Source: Ulva prolifera (Eukaryota > Chlorophyta > Ulvophyceae > Ulvales > Ulvaceae). Taken from it: a stretch of 64,000 nt of DNA. A program made the position numbers and the translations under genes. Every line of letters starts with the position of its first letter. Within the stretch, counting starts at the first letter, position 1. Below the pieces are notes generated by a model. That model was not told the origin of the DNA. It was given only the letters and a program-made list of their open reading frames with translations, and ran no database searches. Shown one piece after another: positions 1-12,726 of this stretch. Location: contig CM041200.1 in NCBI GenBank assembly GCA_023078555.1, positions 1,488,001 through 1,552,000 of the forward strand, given 5' to 3'.

Positions 1-66
1 CCTGCACGTGCTCAGGCACAGCTGAGAAGGGATCTTATTCTATTTGAGGTGGTGGATGCACCTTAC

Positions 67-3052
67 ATAAGCATCGTGTTGGTCCCTCATTGCATCCATC
101 TGGCGCTTTGTGTCCTGCTTTGAGCTTTCCTTAAGATCACCGATATCAGTTCGGTGCTTTTGCACCAGCGCCTGGATCTCAGGCTCTAGCCCTTTGATCG
201 TGGCATCCTTGATTTCCTTGGTCTTGTCAGCAAGCCAGCCCTCTCTCTTTGCCTGCGCAAGTCCGACTTGTGATCACCTAAAACTGGCCATGCTCGTCGT
301 TTATCTCGTTCTGACTGTTACCTTCTCTGCTGCCGTCCAGCCGTCCTTTTGCTTCTTTAGTTCCTGTGCCCATCCGGCCTTCAACGCAGATACCGTGTCT
401 GCATGCTTTGCTTCTAGATTCCCCAATTTTTCCTTTGCATCATCCACTTGCCTCGCTAGGGAATCCTTGTCAGCTAGTAATCTGTCAATAAGATCCAAGT
501 GCCGTTTCAGAGCAGCCTCAGATTCGTCCTTTTGTGCTGCCAGTGCTCTTTCATGCCCTTGTTTCCAGCTCTTGCGCTCTTCACTGCACCAAAATATTCC
601 ACAGTTTGGTGTGTTGCTGGCTATAGCCGTTCGAGACATTCATGCATGGTCTGCGCGAAGAAGCTGCCATGCCTGTGAGCATGCTGCAATGACTTGATCT
701 GCATGTTCAGGGATGCAACCGTGTGCTCCCGAGCCTGCAACTCTTGTTGCATCTTCTTCACTCTCCTGCGAACTTCCTCACAGAAGGACACCCCCGGGAC
801 CAAATCTCTTGGCTGGCTGCCTGGAGCCATTGCTGGCCGATCTGTGTCCATATCATGCTCTGAAAGGGCTGTTTCTAGAACGTGCGAGATGGAAGCATCG
901 CCATTGCTTGTTGCCGGTGGATGGCCTGAACACGTATTCATGCCGTACACAGCTCGTTGGTGCCTGCTGCCAGGTGCAGTGCTGCCACATGCACTGATGC
1001 TTCTGCTGTTCACTGCCAATTCAGCTTCTTCATCTGCCTGGAAATATCCAGGTATTATAGATGATGCAGCCATATTTCTTTTGGAACATCCAGTGTAACC
1101 CGCGAGGCACCTGATGTGAGACAGAATCCAAGTAGTCCAGAATGCTGTCGAGCTTCCGGTCAGGCTTATTGGCGGCCACAGCATTTGAACCTCTTGTGCA
1201 GTCATTTCGGTCGTCCCTTGCCAAAAATGGTCTTGCGTGCGCTTGCTGTACTGGCTCAGCACGATCCTGCGTAACAGGACTATGGTTGATACTGTGTACA
1301 ACTTGGCATAAGGCGGGTCGAATGCAGATATGATTGCAAGGTGAGCATGGAGTGCTTCAAAAAGCGTATGCACACTTCTGCACATGATGTTGCCTCCTTC
1401 TTGTCACTCATCAAAGCTTCTGTGCCACGTCCTGCTCTGCATGCGTTCCAGCAGTGAACACAACTGTATCACCAAAATCTTTAATCAGGATTGCTGAGTC
1501 TGTTGTTACCTGATGTTGTTGATTCGCTCCCGAACGTTGACACGTCGAGCACCTGGATGTTCACCTGTGTAATCTGCTGGTGGGCGTGCAGCTGCCTGGG
1601 GCACCCCATTCGCATTGCTCAGTCGCTCATTGTGAATGACTCTGCTATCCTGTGGCATTACGTCTGACCCATCAGCTGTGGCTGATGGTATATTATGCTG
1701 TACGCTGTCGTTACATTGTACACGATGCAATTCTATGGAAGCCTTCGCTCCATCTGTTATTGTTTCGTCTTTGTTCTTCGCAGATTCCTCTTCATCTGTA
1801 TTGATGCCACATATATTTATAAAACTCTGGCATAAGCAATAGGCTTGACTGTGCTATGACACAACAAGACGCCTGAGAGGCGGGCCACCTGTCTGGTGAC
1901 AATCTGTTTGCGTGAGTGGCTGATTGCAGGACAGATGCCCACCTCCAGAAACTTGCATCCCGGCAGCTCGAAGAATGCTGACTGCGTGCTGCACTGCTTC
2001 TTGATCACTGCGCTGTGATGTGCGTGACTGAGGCCTTCCTTTTCTGTATCTATTCATCAGCGCCTCAATGTTATCCAGGCTACTTCTGGAACTTAGTTCC
2101 CGATCCTCTGCATGCTGGCCCCCCATGTCTTCCGCTACAAGCACAAACCTCTTTTACTGCAACAGGTTACATCAAAGGCCACTGGAGCACTCGGGATGAT
2201 ACGATATGGCTGTTCAGGCCCACCCACATCATCAGTGATGCAACTTGGAGCCAATGAAACGACTGCAAGAAGCAAGAGCGTATCCGTACACACCACAATC
2301 AAATGGTGCTTCGGTGGGTGATCTACTGCGTGGAATCATCAGCGAGGACCGCGGCAATAGAAGCTCGGCAGGGACGATGGCTCTGTTGGCCTGCAACTTC
2401 CTCCAGTATGTCTGGATGATGCGCGCAGCCACTTCTTCAACAAACCCTTTGAAAGCAGCCGAGTCAAGCTCCGGGCTACTTTGAGGACTACTGTGAGCAA
2501 CCGGGCTGCACGCACGATCTTGTGCAGTGCATGGTGGTGTTGAGCTGCTCATTTGTGCTTGTCGCAAGATCCGTTTGTGGACCTGATCTAGCGCTGGCTG
2601 AACCTCAGCTTTTGCGGCCTGCATGCCACAGAGCCTGATGCAACATCGACGTTCAGCTGCGAGGTGTTGTAATGTGAGGCTGCTCTGGCAGAGGGGATGG
2701 CCACCTCCAGTTGTTGTTGCTGTACTGCTAACGGCCGCTGTGTCCCCCTCTGAGGGCCCACAGTGGAATGGGAGGAGTCGGTGACTCGTTTAGCTGCTTG
2801 GATGGCTTGGAGTTTGTTTTCCTGTAGCATTCTTACTGTTGCACCTGCTCACGTGGCCCAGCGAGGGGCCGATGACATACCTAGAAGAACATGCCTTTTG
2901 TGAAGGACTCCTGCCTCGATCAGCCCCCTGACGTCCATGGTGTCTTTGTCTTCCAGCTGGCATGCTAGAGTTCTACGTGCCTCTCCTTGAGATTTCAGCC
3001 AGACGGCAACAGTATGTAGGAGAGGCGTGGACCTTCTCACGGCACCTGACAC
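67..3052 (-). CDS. CEP131: CEP131/AZI1 centriolar coiled-coil protein, 3' part off the left edge
   Basis: This is the homologue of CEP131 (AZI1), a coiled-coil protein of centriolar satellites and the ciliary transition zone needed for cilium assembly. The clearest exon, 67..252, encodes the family signature around KREGWLADKTKEIKDATIKG followed by LEPEIQALVQKHR, which closely matches the human protein. The next exon upstream, about 322..583, carries KRHLDLIDRLLADKDSLA and a long heptad-like region. Further upstream lie a segment near 690-800 (VRRRVKKMQQELQARE), a short helix near 1130-1200 (DRKLDSILDYLDSV, equivalent to human KLQSIMSFLDEME), an exon near 1890-2140, and an IQ motif (AARIIQTYWRKLQ) near 2390-2440. 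All of these occur in family order. The last visible exon ends at a GT donor (65-66), so the C-terminal half lies beyond position 1. Exon ends between 600 and 3052 and the true start codon are not resolved. Confidence 0.5.
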
Positions 3053-3859
3053 TGGTCACTCAACTTGCCTTCGACGTGTCTATACAATCGAGCAGGGCAG
3101 ACCTAATAACACCATGACCGACTGCTCCAGGGGTTGAACCTTAGAGGTTGTTTCACAAAGAGCAACGTGGCATGCAACTTGTGGGTGACCAAGCGGACAT
3201 GGAGCACAGCCAAGGCTTAACAGCAGCACCTCACAAAGTCGTCTAGTCACACTTACCTATCATTTATAGGCTGCAGTCCCGGATGGGGTGCTTTCCGATT
3301 TTCGCGCGGCGCTGCTGAACGCTCGCGGTCTCGCACACTTGCCACCGAGCACCAAATGGTATGTGAACTACAGTCATTTAGAATGCAGCCGACCAATTAT
3401 ATTCTAGAGCAACATGTTCTTGGCACAACACGGGAGAAAACCATTAAAAAATGAATGCATCGTCGTCCGTCAACAGCGTTCTGCAGCAGTGCGGTGCCAA
3501 GATAGCTGTGGAAACAACGAGGGACAAATATCGCTGATCCACAAACGACTTCCTGTATCACACAGGGAGTATATGCTGAGGTGCGTTGCAGGAAAAGCAC
3601 TCGACTGCGCACACGCCTGACAAGACTTCTGCTGCACGCTGTGGCGAAGGGTCGCGGCTTCGCGAGTGTGTGATTTGCAGCTAGATTTAGAGCCTCGCCG
3701 CGCAGTCGCACCTAACAAGCTTTAGCGCGTGCTCACGATGCCATATGTTGGAGGCCTGCTTCAGGCGAGCGGCATCTGTTCCATCCTGTCGGCTTCGCCA
3801 ATCGTGCTGTTTCTGAAGCTCGGCTTCTCGGGTGGTGCACCGGATATAGGGCCGCTGCT
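3053..3859. other. Divergent intergenic region CEP131/PDX2
   Basis: About 800 bases separate the 5' end of CEP131 (leftward) from PDX2 (rightward). Open frames here are short and lack family resemblance. The interval presumably holds both promoters and CEP131's missing first exon. No clear TATA box or repeat was seen. Confidence 0.5.
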
Positions 3860-5039
3860 ATGGGAACCATTGGAGTACTTGCCCTTCAAGGGTCGTTCCG
3901 AGAACATGCTGTTACTCTGACACGTTGCGGTGTCCATGCCAAAGAGGTACGCACGGCTGAAGAGCTACGCACGTGCGATGGCCTCATCATTCCAGGAGGC
4001 GAGTCGACGACGATGGCACATATAGCAAACACAAACGGGCTCCTGAGCGAGCTCAGAGATTTTGTGATCACTCAGAGAAAGCCTGTGTGGGGAACTTGTG
4101 CTGGCCTCATCTTCTTGGCGGAGTCTGCTGAAGGTGTGGCTTGCGACATGACCCGGCAAGGCACAGGTGGCAGGATCCGCAATACTTTGCCAGTCCGATG
4201 CTACCTTGCCCATCTTTGAGTGGCTCACCGCACGCAGGGGCGAAGCAAGGTGGACAAGAACTGTTGCAATGCATGGCCGTGCATGTCAGCAGGAATTTCT
4301 TTGGGTCTCAGATTGCTTCATTTGAACAGCAGCTGCCAGCTCACGAGGACCTCCTGAAACATGGAGATGGCAGTACCTACAGAGCTGTATTCATACGGGC
4401 TCCAGCAATTTTGAGAGTTGATAAGGAAAGAGTCACTGTCTTGTCAGAATATGAGCTCACGCCAGAGGAGCAGCAGAGGGCAGGCCGGGACAGTGTCATT
4501 GTGGCAGCGAAGTCGGAAAACATGCTTGTCACGGCGTTCCATCCGGAGCTGACCGGGGACACACGCTGGTGTGGCATGCTTTGCTACACTGACATGCGCG
4601 CCACTGAGGCATGCTTCAACATGAACGCTTGCTGCAACTCTGCCCGTTGGCGAACCGGTGTACACGAGATAGTTCAGTACCAATGGCATTGAGGAGGTTG
4701 ACGAGAACTTCTTACGTTCCAGTGCTGCAGTTTCGACCCGGATTCATGGGGCATGCTGTGCCAGATTGGGTGCACAGTCTGTATGTCCCCCGCGTTCCAG
4801 GGCCGGCTGTCCTTGTATGTCTGATGTACGCACTGCTCTGCCTAACAATGAAGTCTACCTGATACATGATGTGCTGCTACAGGCACCAGCTCTTTGTGGA
4901 CATGGTACAGGAAGGTGGCAAGTGTGCTCCACAAGATGGGAGCGATGCCGCGGCCACGGAATCTAACAAGCCCCCCACCAGGCAGCCCAATATACCTGCA
5001 GATCTTCCAATTTTTGGATCCGTGCATCCATGTGCGTAG
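3860..5039 (+). CDS. PDX2: PDX2, pyridoxal 5'-phosphate synthase glutaminase subunit
   Basis: This is the class-I glutaminase that releases ammonia from glutamine and channels it to the PDX1 synthase, making pyridoxal 5'-phosphate in the cytosol. Three exons join in phase: 3860..4133, 4238..4568 and 4883..5039 (253 aa). The start is the ATG opening MGTIGVLALQGSFREHA, the usual family N-terminus. Visible motifs are IIPGGESTTM (oxyanion region), GTCAGLIFLAE with the nucleophilic cysteine, RNFFGSQIASFE, and HPELTGDTRW with the catalytic His-Glu pair. That last motif is completed only when exon 3 is joined (HQLFVDMV). A 25-40 residue tail follows the conserved core, a little longer than in bacterial PdxT. 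No transit peptide is apparent. The second B6 gene of the window, pyridoxal kinase, lies 38 kb away. Confidence 0.5.
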
Positions 5040-5121
5040 AAACAAAATGATTTGGCATTTTTTCGATGATGTTGTGTTCCCGGACATGCTAATATATGTT
5101 TTCAATGACATGAGATTTTGA

Positions 5122-5126
5122 TGTAA
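5122..5126 (+). terminator. TGTAA polyadenylation signal of PDX2
   Basis: TGTAA lies 83 nt after the PDX2 stop codon. The same pentamer follows several other genes in the window at a similar distance, as in green algae. Confidence 0.5.
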
Positions 5127-5608
5127 CGAATTATTGTGCCATGTTCACGTTGCAGTATGCACAGCTCTTCACAAGAGTCTTCAAGGCTGGGCGACGTAGG
5201 TGTCTTCATTCTCACATGTTGCCCAAAATGTGGTGTGCTTCATACGAAGCAAATTTGACGCAGCGTCTGTTTGCACGTGTCGCCATGATGCTTTGGTTTT
5301 ATTGCTGGCTCTCTGCATCGCAAAAGGCGATCACGAAAGACTGTGCAGGTAGTATACCATGGTGGGGCTTTATGACGACATGTATCACCGTGAACCGGCT
5401 GTAGCGGCTGTCTGCGCATATGGTGTGCCATGCAAGCCGGGCGTGCTCTTCCGCACGAACGTAACCCGTTCGGCGTGTACGTCCACGCGTTTCAACAAAT
5501 AACAAATTAACTCGTTCTGAATAGTTTTGATCCAGCGTGAGATCAGCCTTTGACCTTGTTTGACGTCGCACTGCTGACCGTTCCTCTGCGGAGAATACAT
5601 CAGACAAC
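5127..5608. other. Intergenic region upstream of NUP98-96
   Basis: About 480 bases contain only short open frames without recognisable content. This is the presumed promoter and 5' leader of NUP98-96. I see no repeat or RNA gene. Confidence 0.5.
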
Positions 5609-8600
5609 ATGGGTGCGACTGGAGCCCCCTCTGTGCTTGTAAATTGGAACATTGTGCTTCTGTGGTCTGCCTAACGCCAGATCTTCCGTGCAGCGTTCTT
5701 CGGCTCCGGCACGCAACAGAAGTCCGTCTTCGGAGGGTCGGTAGGTCTCTGCTCTCAGATGCACCAATCGCCTACAGAAAATGTATAGCGCTGACCCCGC
5801 TCTCAATGCAGGGATTCGGTGGAATCTCTCCGGCGTCTTCATCGGCCTTTGGGCAGCCTGCTGCAGCCGGGTTCGGGGTGCGCTTCAGCGAGGCACACGA
5901 CCTTTTTGTGACAATGTCGAGAAACAGATATCCTGCATTCATGCAGAGAGTTCCTGCAGGGATCCGCGTTTGGTGCACAGACGGCGAGCGCCTTTGGCTC
6001 TACGTTTGGGCAGTCCAGTCCTGCATTAGGAGGTGTGCCTCCTCCCAACGTGTCCTGACGCATTCATTGACCCTTCATATCACTGACCGTGAGCCGAGTC
6101 TGATTGCTATGCATGATGGTCATGACCATGTCGTCCATACATAACCCTCCAGTCCATTTGAAAGCCCTCTGCAGGTGGTCTTTTTGGGTCTCCGCAGCCC
6201 CAGCCACAGGGTGGGCTGTTTGGAGGCGCAGGAGCAGCGGGATTCGGGTCATTTTCTCAGCCCACCTCCGCATTTGGAGCAGCGCCAGCCACACCAGGAT
6301 TCGGTGCAGCACAGCCGCAGGCGCAGCCCAGTGCCATACAACAACCGCCAGCAGCTCTGCACCCCCAATTGGGATACCCAACAAACGGGCAAGGCAGCCG
6401 AGTTGCCCCATTCCAGCCAGAAAATACCAAACAGCAAGATCAAGCTGTGCAGCAGTTCCGGACGATTTCTGCTATGCCTGCATATATTGACAAAAGCCCG
6501 GAGGAACTCCGCCTGGAAGACTACTCCAACAACTGTAAGGGAGCCTCAGGCGCGCAGCCGTATCCAACTGTCCATCCTTCAAAGACTGCAGCAGCAGGTG
6601 CGCTTGCCTCCTTGTGAGATTGCTCCATAGCTGGCAGCATGTCGAAGCTGTTTGTGATTCATTGAGCATGTTGCTTTGCATCCTCTAGCAGTGGTGTCAC
6701 AGTTTAGACGCTTGAAGGCACTCAGGGCTTTGGTTCTCCTGGGGCGGGTGGTTTCGGGGCCGGCGCAAGCACGTTCGGGGCTTTCGGGGCATCAGCCTCT
6801 GCATTCGGTGCTTCTGCATCCGGATTCGGCGCACCTGCGCAGGGAGGATCTTTGTTTGGGCAACCAGCATCACAGCCCTCACTATTCGGCGCACAACCCG
6901 CTGCCCAGACTTCATTGTTTGGCAATACAAGCCCTGGATTCGGAGGTATGTCCAGGACCCCGGGCGGAACACCCTGAGGCTGCCCCCGTGTAACATCACT
7001 TTGTATCGTGATACATTAGCTTTCTCGTGACCTTCGACGAAGCTGGCGTGTGTGCAGGGAGCACCTTTGGTCAGCCAGCAGGTCAGGCACCTGGATTCGG
7101 CTTCTCCCAGCCAGCTCAGGCCTCGCCGTTTGGGGCCCCTGCAGCTTCATCGACAAGCCTCTTCGGTGGCCAGCAGGCCAGCCCTTTTGGCCAGAAGCCA
7201 GCTGCGACCGGCTTGTTTGGTGCACCGGCACAATCTTCGCCAAGCCTGTTTGGCGCTCCAGCATCATCGCAGTCTTTGTTTGGCGCCCCAGCTGCATCCT
7301 CAGCCTCACTTTTCAATCAGCCTGGCGCCGCCTCACCATTCGGCACGCCCATCAAGCCTGCAGGCTTCGGCGCAGCACCAGCGGCAAGCCCATTTGGGCA
7401 GCAGCCAGCACAGCCTGCTGGTGGCCTGTTTGGCCAGGCGAGCTCCGCCAGCCTGTTCGGAGCCCCAGCCTCCGCTCCGCTGTTTGGCCAGCAGAGTAGC
7501 GCATCCCTGTTTGGCACGCCGTCCAGCGGCGGCCTGTTCGGTAACACAGGTGCTGGTGCATTTGGCCAGAAACCTGCCACGCCTGGCGGGGGCGGCCTGT
7601 TTGGGAACACAGGTGGCTCCCTGTTTGGCCAGCAATCGTCTGCATCGCTGTTCGGCACCGGTACCGCGCTCGGCGCTGGCGGAGGTGGCCTCTTCGGCGC
7701 ACCTGCGTCCTCTGCCTCCCTCTTCGGGGGGGCGCCCGCACCATCGATGTTCGGGGCCCCTGCGCAGCCAGCCGCAGGCGCGGGGCTCGGAGGCATGTTT
7801 GGCCAGCCGGCCGGCGGCGCCGTGGTCCCGGCATCTCCACCAGTTGCGCCTGCTGTAGCAGGGCAGTCTCCGTACGGCGCGCTGCCGGCTGTCCCCGTGC
7901 TTCCGGACATGAAGAGCGGCATCGCTGCATCACCTGTCAACCGCTCGGTGAAGGTGGCACCGCCGGTGGTCTTCCGCCCCCACCGGCGGCCGACCACACC
8001 GCTGCGATCCCCTCTGCGAACCCCCAAGACGTCTCCAGCACCCGGAACCAATGAGACCCAGCGCCACCTGGCATCGCGTTCGCCATCCATCTTTAAGATT
8101 TCGTACCGGGACCCTGGCCTCGTCATCAACGGCCCGCTGCCCAGCACGGCCTCGAGGTCCAGCCCCCCAGCTGCTGCCGACGGCCAGGGCATGCCTTCCC
8201 CTGGGTCCAGCCCTCCGACAGCCGCGCTGGCCGGGCCCAGCTCTGCCATGCGTCAGCATCTTGTGACTCCCGAAATACAGCCCATCGGTGCTGTACACAG
8301 TGGTAGCCGCCAGCCCGGTCCGAGCTCACGCCGTGACACAGCGTCTCCTTCACCGCCGCCACTGCAAGGCAATGGTTCCTATGAGGCTGCTGATGAGCGG
8401 CCTTCAGGGTCGAAGACAGAGGTCAGAATTCCCGAAGTCCCTGAAGGCTGGTTCATGAAGCCACCGCCGGAAGATCTGCGGGCGAAACTGAGCCGGGATC
8501 CAGAGTCAATCAAAGCTGTAGACAGATTCACCGTCGGCAAGAACGGGGTCGGAAAAATCATGTTCCTGGAAGACGTTGACCTGTCTGAAGTGAAGAACCT

Positions 8601-11600
8601 TGGTGATGTGTTCACCATCCAACCTGGCCATGTGGCTGCATACCTGGAGGGTGGCATATCCAAGCCGCCCTTTGGGCACGGGTGCAACCAGCCAGCTCGC
8701 ATTCAGATAAATTTGCCAGTCAAGCGACTCAATAAAGTCGTCAAGCGTGACCAGTGCAAGTCTACAGAGGAGCACATTAGCAAGGTCAAACTGGCGCTGC
8801 AGAGGATGAACTCGGAAACAGGCAGCACGTTTGTGTCATGCCAGGTTCTGGATTCGACCAACGTCATGTGGACGTTTGAAGTCCCTCATTGGTCTAGGTG
8901 AGACCCTGACTCCACATCCACATGGCCGCTTGGTGTGCGGATGGGATTAGAAACAGCACATTTGGCAGGCTGTGCTACGCTGTCTTATGCACGAATTGCG
9001 TAGAACAGTTGCTCAGTCAAGCATGCTCGGCAGCGGCCCGGTGTCCGTGTCCATGTCAGTTTTAGTGGGTGGTGTATGCTGCCTGAACCATCTGCTGGCC
9101 GCACAGGGCACCGCTGTCAAGTTGGGTCTCTACGCGATGTGGGTCTCTGTGCGCATTTGATGGTGGGTCAAGTAGTCGTTGTTCCACCAGTCTAGTGGCT
9201 GTGTTCCAACTGCTTGTAGCGTGCGTGTGAAGCCTAGATTTGGTGATGATGGGTGTTTGTGCATGCATCTGGGGCAGTTCTTACGCCAAAGCAGTGTTGC
9301 TGCCATGCACTCGTTTGTAATTACGTGGGCGATACAACTCTCTGTGGGAGTACATGCTTCCAGCCGCCAGCGATGTTTTCCTGTTCCTTGCATCACGATT
9401 TGTCAATGAATACACATGACCTCGAATCGCCACATCCCTTTGGCATAGTTGACCACAACGCCGTACTTTCCTGCCCGTGATGTGGATATACGCCGTGGCA
9501 TGTGATGTGCTGGTAGACCATCTGATCAGCACAATGCCAAACCAGTCGCACTGCACAATGTGTCGCTTTCTTTGCTTTGTGAGGTGGCGTGTCTCTTTGC
9601 AGACATGCTGATGCAGGCACGGCAGTTTCGGTTTGGCATATGTGTGCCTGTTTGTGTTGATGATGTGCATCACTGGCGTTCATCTAGCCACAGATGATGC
9701 AAGCACGCCATGGCTGCTGTGTCTCGCCCTGTGTATGTTGTAACTAGCTGGTTCTCACGAGTGAGGCATCGTTTGCAGGTATGGGCTGCCTCCTGAGCTC
9801 TGTGGGTCTGCATCAGATGACTCTGACATCGAGGCAGACATGGGCATTGTGCTGCGACGCCCTACAGCAGGCAGGCCCCGCGCAGCCCAGGCCGAGCCTG
9901 TGCCGGCAGACTTTGCAGCAGTTCCTGCAGATAGCTATAAGATCGACTCTGAAGACAATGCATCAGATGGCACCGACATGCACGAGGTCGAGTCTCAGCC
10001 CGTCACGCCGCCGGTCCATACACACACTGTGTTTCAGCCGCTGCAACCGCTGTACGAGCGCTTGAGCGCTGCAGCAGCGCCACTGGCCTCGCCAATGAGC
10101 GCGGAGCAGGCACTGGCGACGCCGCCCAGTGCCAACGTGCCCGCCCCTGACTCGCGCAGGGTCCAGACGGCATGGGCTGCCCCCGCTCGGCCACTGCAGC
10201 TTCAGCGACCCAGCAGCGCAGATGCGCCACCGGACGTGTCGATGCTGACGCAGCGCGAGGTGCTCCAAGTGGCAGCAGGAGACAAGTGCATGCCGCCGAG
10301 CGACGCGTCCGTTATCACGGACATGTGGCCCCTGATGAGCCGCTCGCGCCGTGCCCACATCTCAGCGCAGGGACGGATTGCCTCGGCCTCCCATACAGTC
10401 GTGGGCACGCAGATGCGCTCGTCCGTGAAGCTTGCCAAGCTGCTGCCGGGCGCGGTGCTGCTGAGCGAGGCGGTGCCAGAAGGCGACGTTGCGTGCCGGG
10501 GGGTACGCGACGTCCTGCGGCAGCGCGCACAGCGGCTGCTGGAAGTGCACTCGCAGTACAGCAGCGCTGCCTGGGCCGGCGGCGACGACGCGGCAGTGGC
10601 CGCCTCCCCCGGGAGTGCCGGCATGGACGTGGACATGGCTGTGACGAATGCAGACGATGCCAGCACAGGGCTGCAGCCTCATCTGGTGTTCTCCTGCCAG
10701 GCTGACACCATGCCATGCGAGGCCATGAAAGACGCCTGCAGCCATGACCGTTGGCTCCAAGGCGAGTCTGATCTATGCGCCACCGTCGCAAAGTGTGCGC
10801 CAGCCCTGGGCGAGCACTCGAGAGCCCTTGCGGCGACGTTCGCTCTCATACGCAGGCTGTTCAGGGCGCTGGCGCCAGCTGATGGCTCGCAGGACGCAGG
10901 CAGTGATAACGTCGCAGGGCTGCTAGCTGTGCAGCGTAAGCTGGAGCTGTCAGACTGGCTGGAGGAGCAGGTGGACCGTGAAGTAGCAGAAGCCTTGCCA
11001 CAGGTGCACCTCCCCTCGATGGCACCGCACGCCTGCTGCCATGTGAATGTGCTGCGCGTGCTCCACTGACATGCTGCATGCTGTGCAGGCTGAGCAGTCG
11101 GCAGGAGGCGCGCAGGCGGTCGTTGTGGAGCTGCTGTCTGCGCACGACATCCCAACCGCTGTGCGGGTTGCCACGGGCGCCGGGCTGCCGCGGCTGGCAT
11201 GCCTGATCGCCGGCGCTGGCCTCTCCCCGGGCAGCTCTGCACTGCTGGCGCACCAGATCTCGGCCCCGGGGGGCCTGCCCTCGTGGGAGACGTCTGGCCT
11301 CTTTCACGACCCGCAGCGCCGCCTTATGCCGCCGCCCCTCGAGGCCGCATACAAGCTTCTTGCCGGTGACATCGCTGCGGCGCTGGCTTTCCTGCTCAGC
11401 CGCGAGGTCACCTGGCAGCGGGTATTTGCGATGTGCCTCTGGTATAGCGTCTCGCCGGACCAGCCGCTGGCCGCAGCCATTCTCAGCTTCAGCCACATGC
11501 TCTCCTCCGCGCCCTTGCACAGCGGTGCAGCCGTGCCGTTTCCGAGCCCGTGGTACGAGCATGTGTCGCTCCGCGCGCCTCCGCGGCAGTCCCGGCAGCA

Positions 11601-12726
11601 GCGGGTGGACGTGCAGTACGTGCTGCTCCACCTGGCCGCGCGGGAGCCGCTGATGCTCTCGAGCGCTCCGTCATCGCTGGCTCTGCGCCTCGCGTCCACG
11701 GGGCCCTACTCCCCGGACCCGCTGGACGCGCTGGTGCCGTGGCTCGTCTGCGGCATCCTCATGGCCGTTGGGGTCATGCAGGACGACTGCGGCGGCGACC
11801 GCACACTGGCGGACGTCTACGCGCAGGTCACCCTGGACTGCGCGGCGACGCTCGTGTGGCTCGGCGAGTCACGATGGGCGGTTTACGTGCTCTGCCACCT
11901 GCCGGTGCGCATCCGCTCTGCTGTATGTGTTCTATGCTGCCGAACCGTACAGCATTGCCAAGCTATTGCTGGACTGCAGGTCTCGGATGAGGGGTCGGTG
12001 CAGGCAAAAATGGAGCTGCTGCAGCACGTACTGGACATCCACCGTGCCGAGGCGGCGTCTGAGGAGGCTGCGAAGGCTGATCAGGAGTGGCTGTTGGGAA
12101 CCTGCCGCATCCCGACGCACCTGATTGCCCGTGCAGACGCGCTGGCCGCGCAGGCGCAGTTCCGGACGAACGCTCATGCTGAGGCACTGGCGAATGCGGA
12201 GCAGCAGGATGGCGCGCATGCGTTCATGATGCGTACAGCCGGCCCTCAGCACCTCAGCCGGAACCAGTCGCCCGAGCTGGGCGCGTGGCTGCTGACGTGT
12301 CCCTCCCTGAAGAGCCAAGACGCTGCAGCCATCCGGGTACGCACCAGCACAGCGCGCACTCTTGTTCCTTAAAACGCGTCCATCCTGACCGGTAGCGTCG
12401 TGCAGGAATTCCTGCATCTGCGTGCGCGCATCGAGGCGAGGGCAGATACGCGGCATGGAGAGGTGGTGAGCAGCCATGAGGAGCGGGAGGCTGCGTATAC
12501 CGTGTTGCTGCATGTTTGCACGCGCTTGAGTGAACTCAAGGCTCAGGGCGCGGGCTGTGAGGTGCAGCAGGCCATGTTTGCACACATGGCCGCACTGCTT
12601 GGAAAGTGGCTGCTGGCTGGGCCACGGGGCGCTGTGAGCATCACTGATCAGGCAGGGGCAGCATCCTTGCTGCGCCATATTCCCGGCTCGGCCCTGAGTT
12701 TCCATGAGGTAGTAGGCCGGGCATGA
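5609..12726 (+). CDS. NUP98: NUP98-NUP96 nucleoporin precursor
   Basis: This encodes the autocleaved precursor of two nuclear-pore proteins: NUP98 (FG-repeat barrier and mRNA export) and NUP96 (scaffold of the NUP107-160 Y-complex). Ten exons join in phase: 5609..5612, 5694..5740, 5812..5877, 5960..6032, 6175..6597, 6718..6945, 7058..8897, 9779..11003, 11089..12336 and 12406..12726 (1824 aa). Order of parts: GLFG/FG repeats; a GLEBS-type RAE1-binding motif ending KSPEELRLEDY in exon 5; more FG repeats with LFGAPA units in exon 7; a proline/serine-rich linker; and the autoproteolytic domain (EGWFMKPPPEDLRAKL to FEVPHWS). After cleavage comes RYGLPPELCGS, like human KYGLQDS, then an acidic stretch and the helical NUP96 domain. 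Two details are odd: the coding part of exon 1 is only ATG plus one base, and the cleavage tripeptide is HWS instead of HFS. The acceptor of exon 6 (AAG) is the least certain junction. Confidence 0.5.
5694..7870 (+). repeat. FG/GLFG repeat-coding region of NUP98
   Basis: Exons 2-7 encode dozens of FG dipeptides, many as LFG, AFG or GFG, separated by short Ala/Pro/Gln/Ser spacers. The most regular part (about 7130-7800) has LFGAPA or SLFG units every 10-15 residues. These form the disordered, karyopherin-binding meshwork of the pore. The low complexity also opens long spurious frames on both strands here. Confidence 0.5.
6444..6530 (+). other. GLEBS motif (RAE1/GLE2-binding) of NUP98
   Basis: Exon 5 encodes RTISAMPAYIDKSPEELRLE followed by DY, the GLEBS consensus that docks the mRNA-export factor RAE1. 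It lies between two FG-repeat blocks, as in animal and yeast homologues. Confidence 0.5.
8887..8898 (+). other. Autoproteolysis site of the NUP98-96 precursor (HWS)
   Basis: The autoproteolytic domain ends in VPHWS at the last codons of exon 7. Cleavage in the family occurs just before the serine of HFS. Here phenylalanine is replaced by tryptophan, while His and the nucleophilic Ser (8893-8895) remain. The next exon begins RYGLP, matching the residues after the human cut site. Confidence 0.5.

Noticed and set aside
7317-8249. A 310-codon minus-strand frame over the NUP98 FG repeats
   Set aside because: It is the reverse reading of FG-repeat DNA (repeating Pro-Asn and Gly-Ala units) and has no independent signal.
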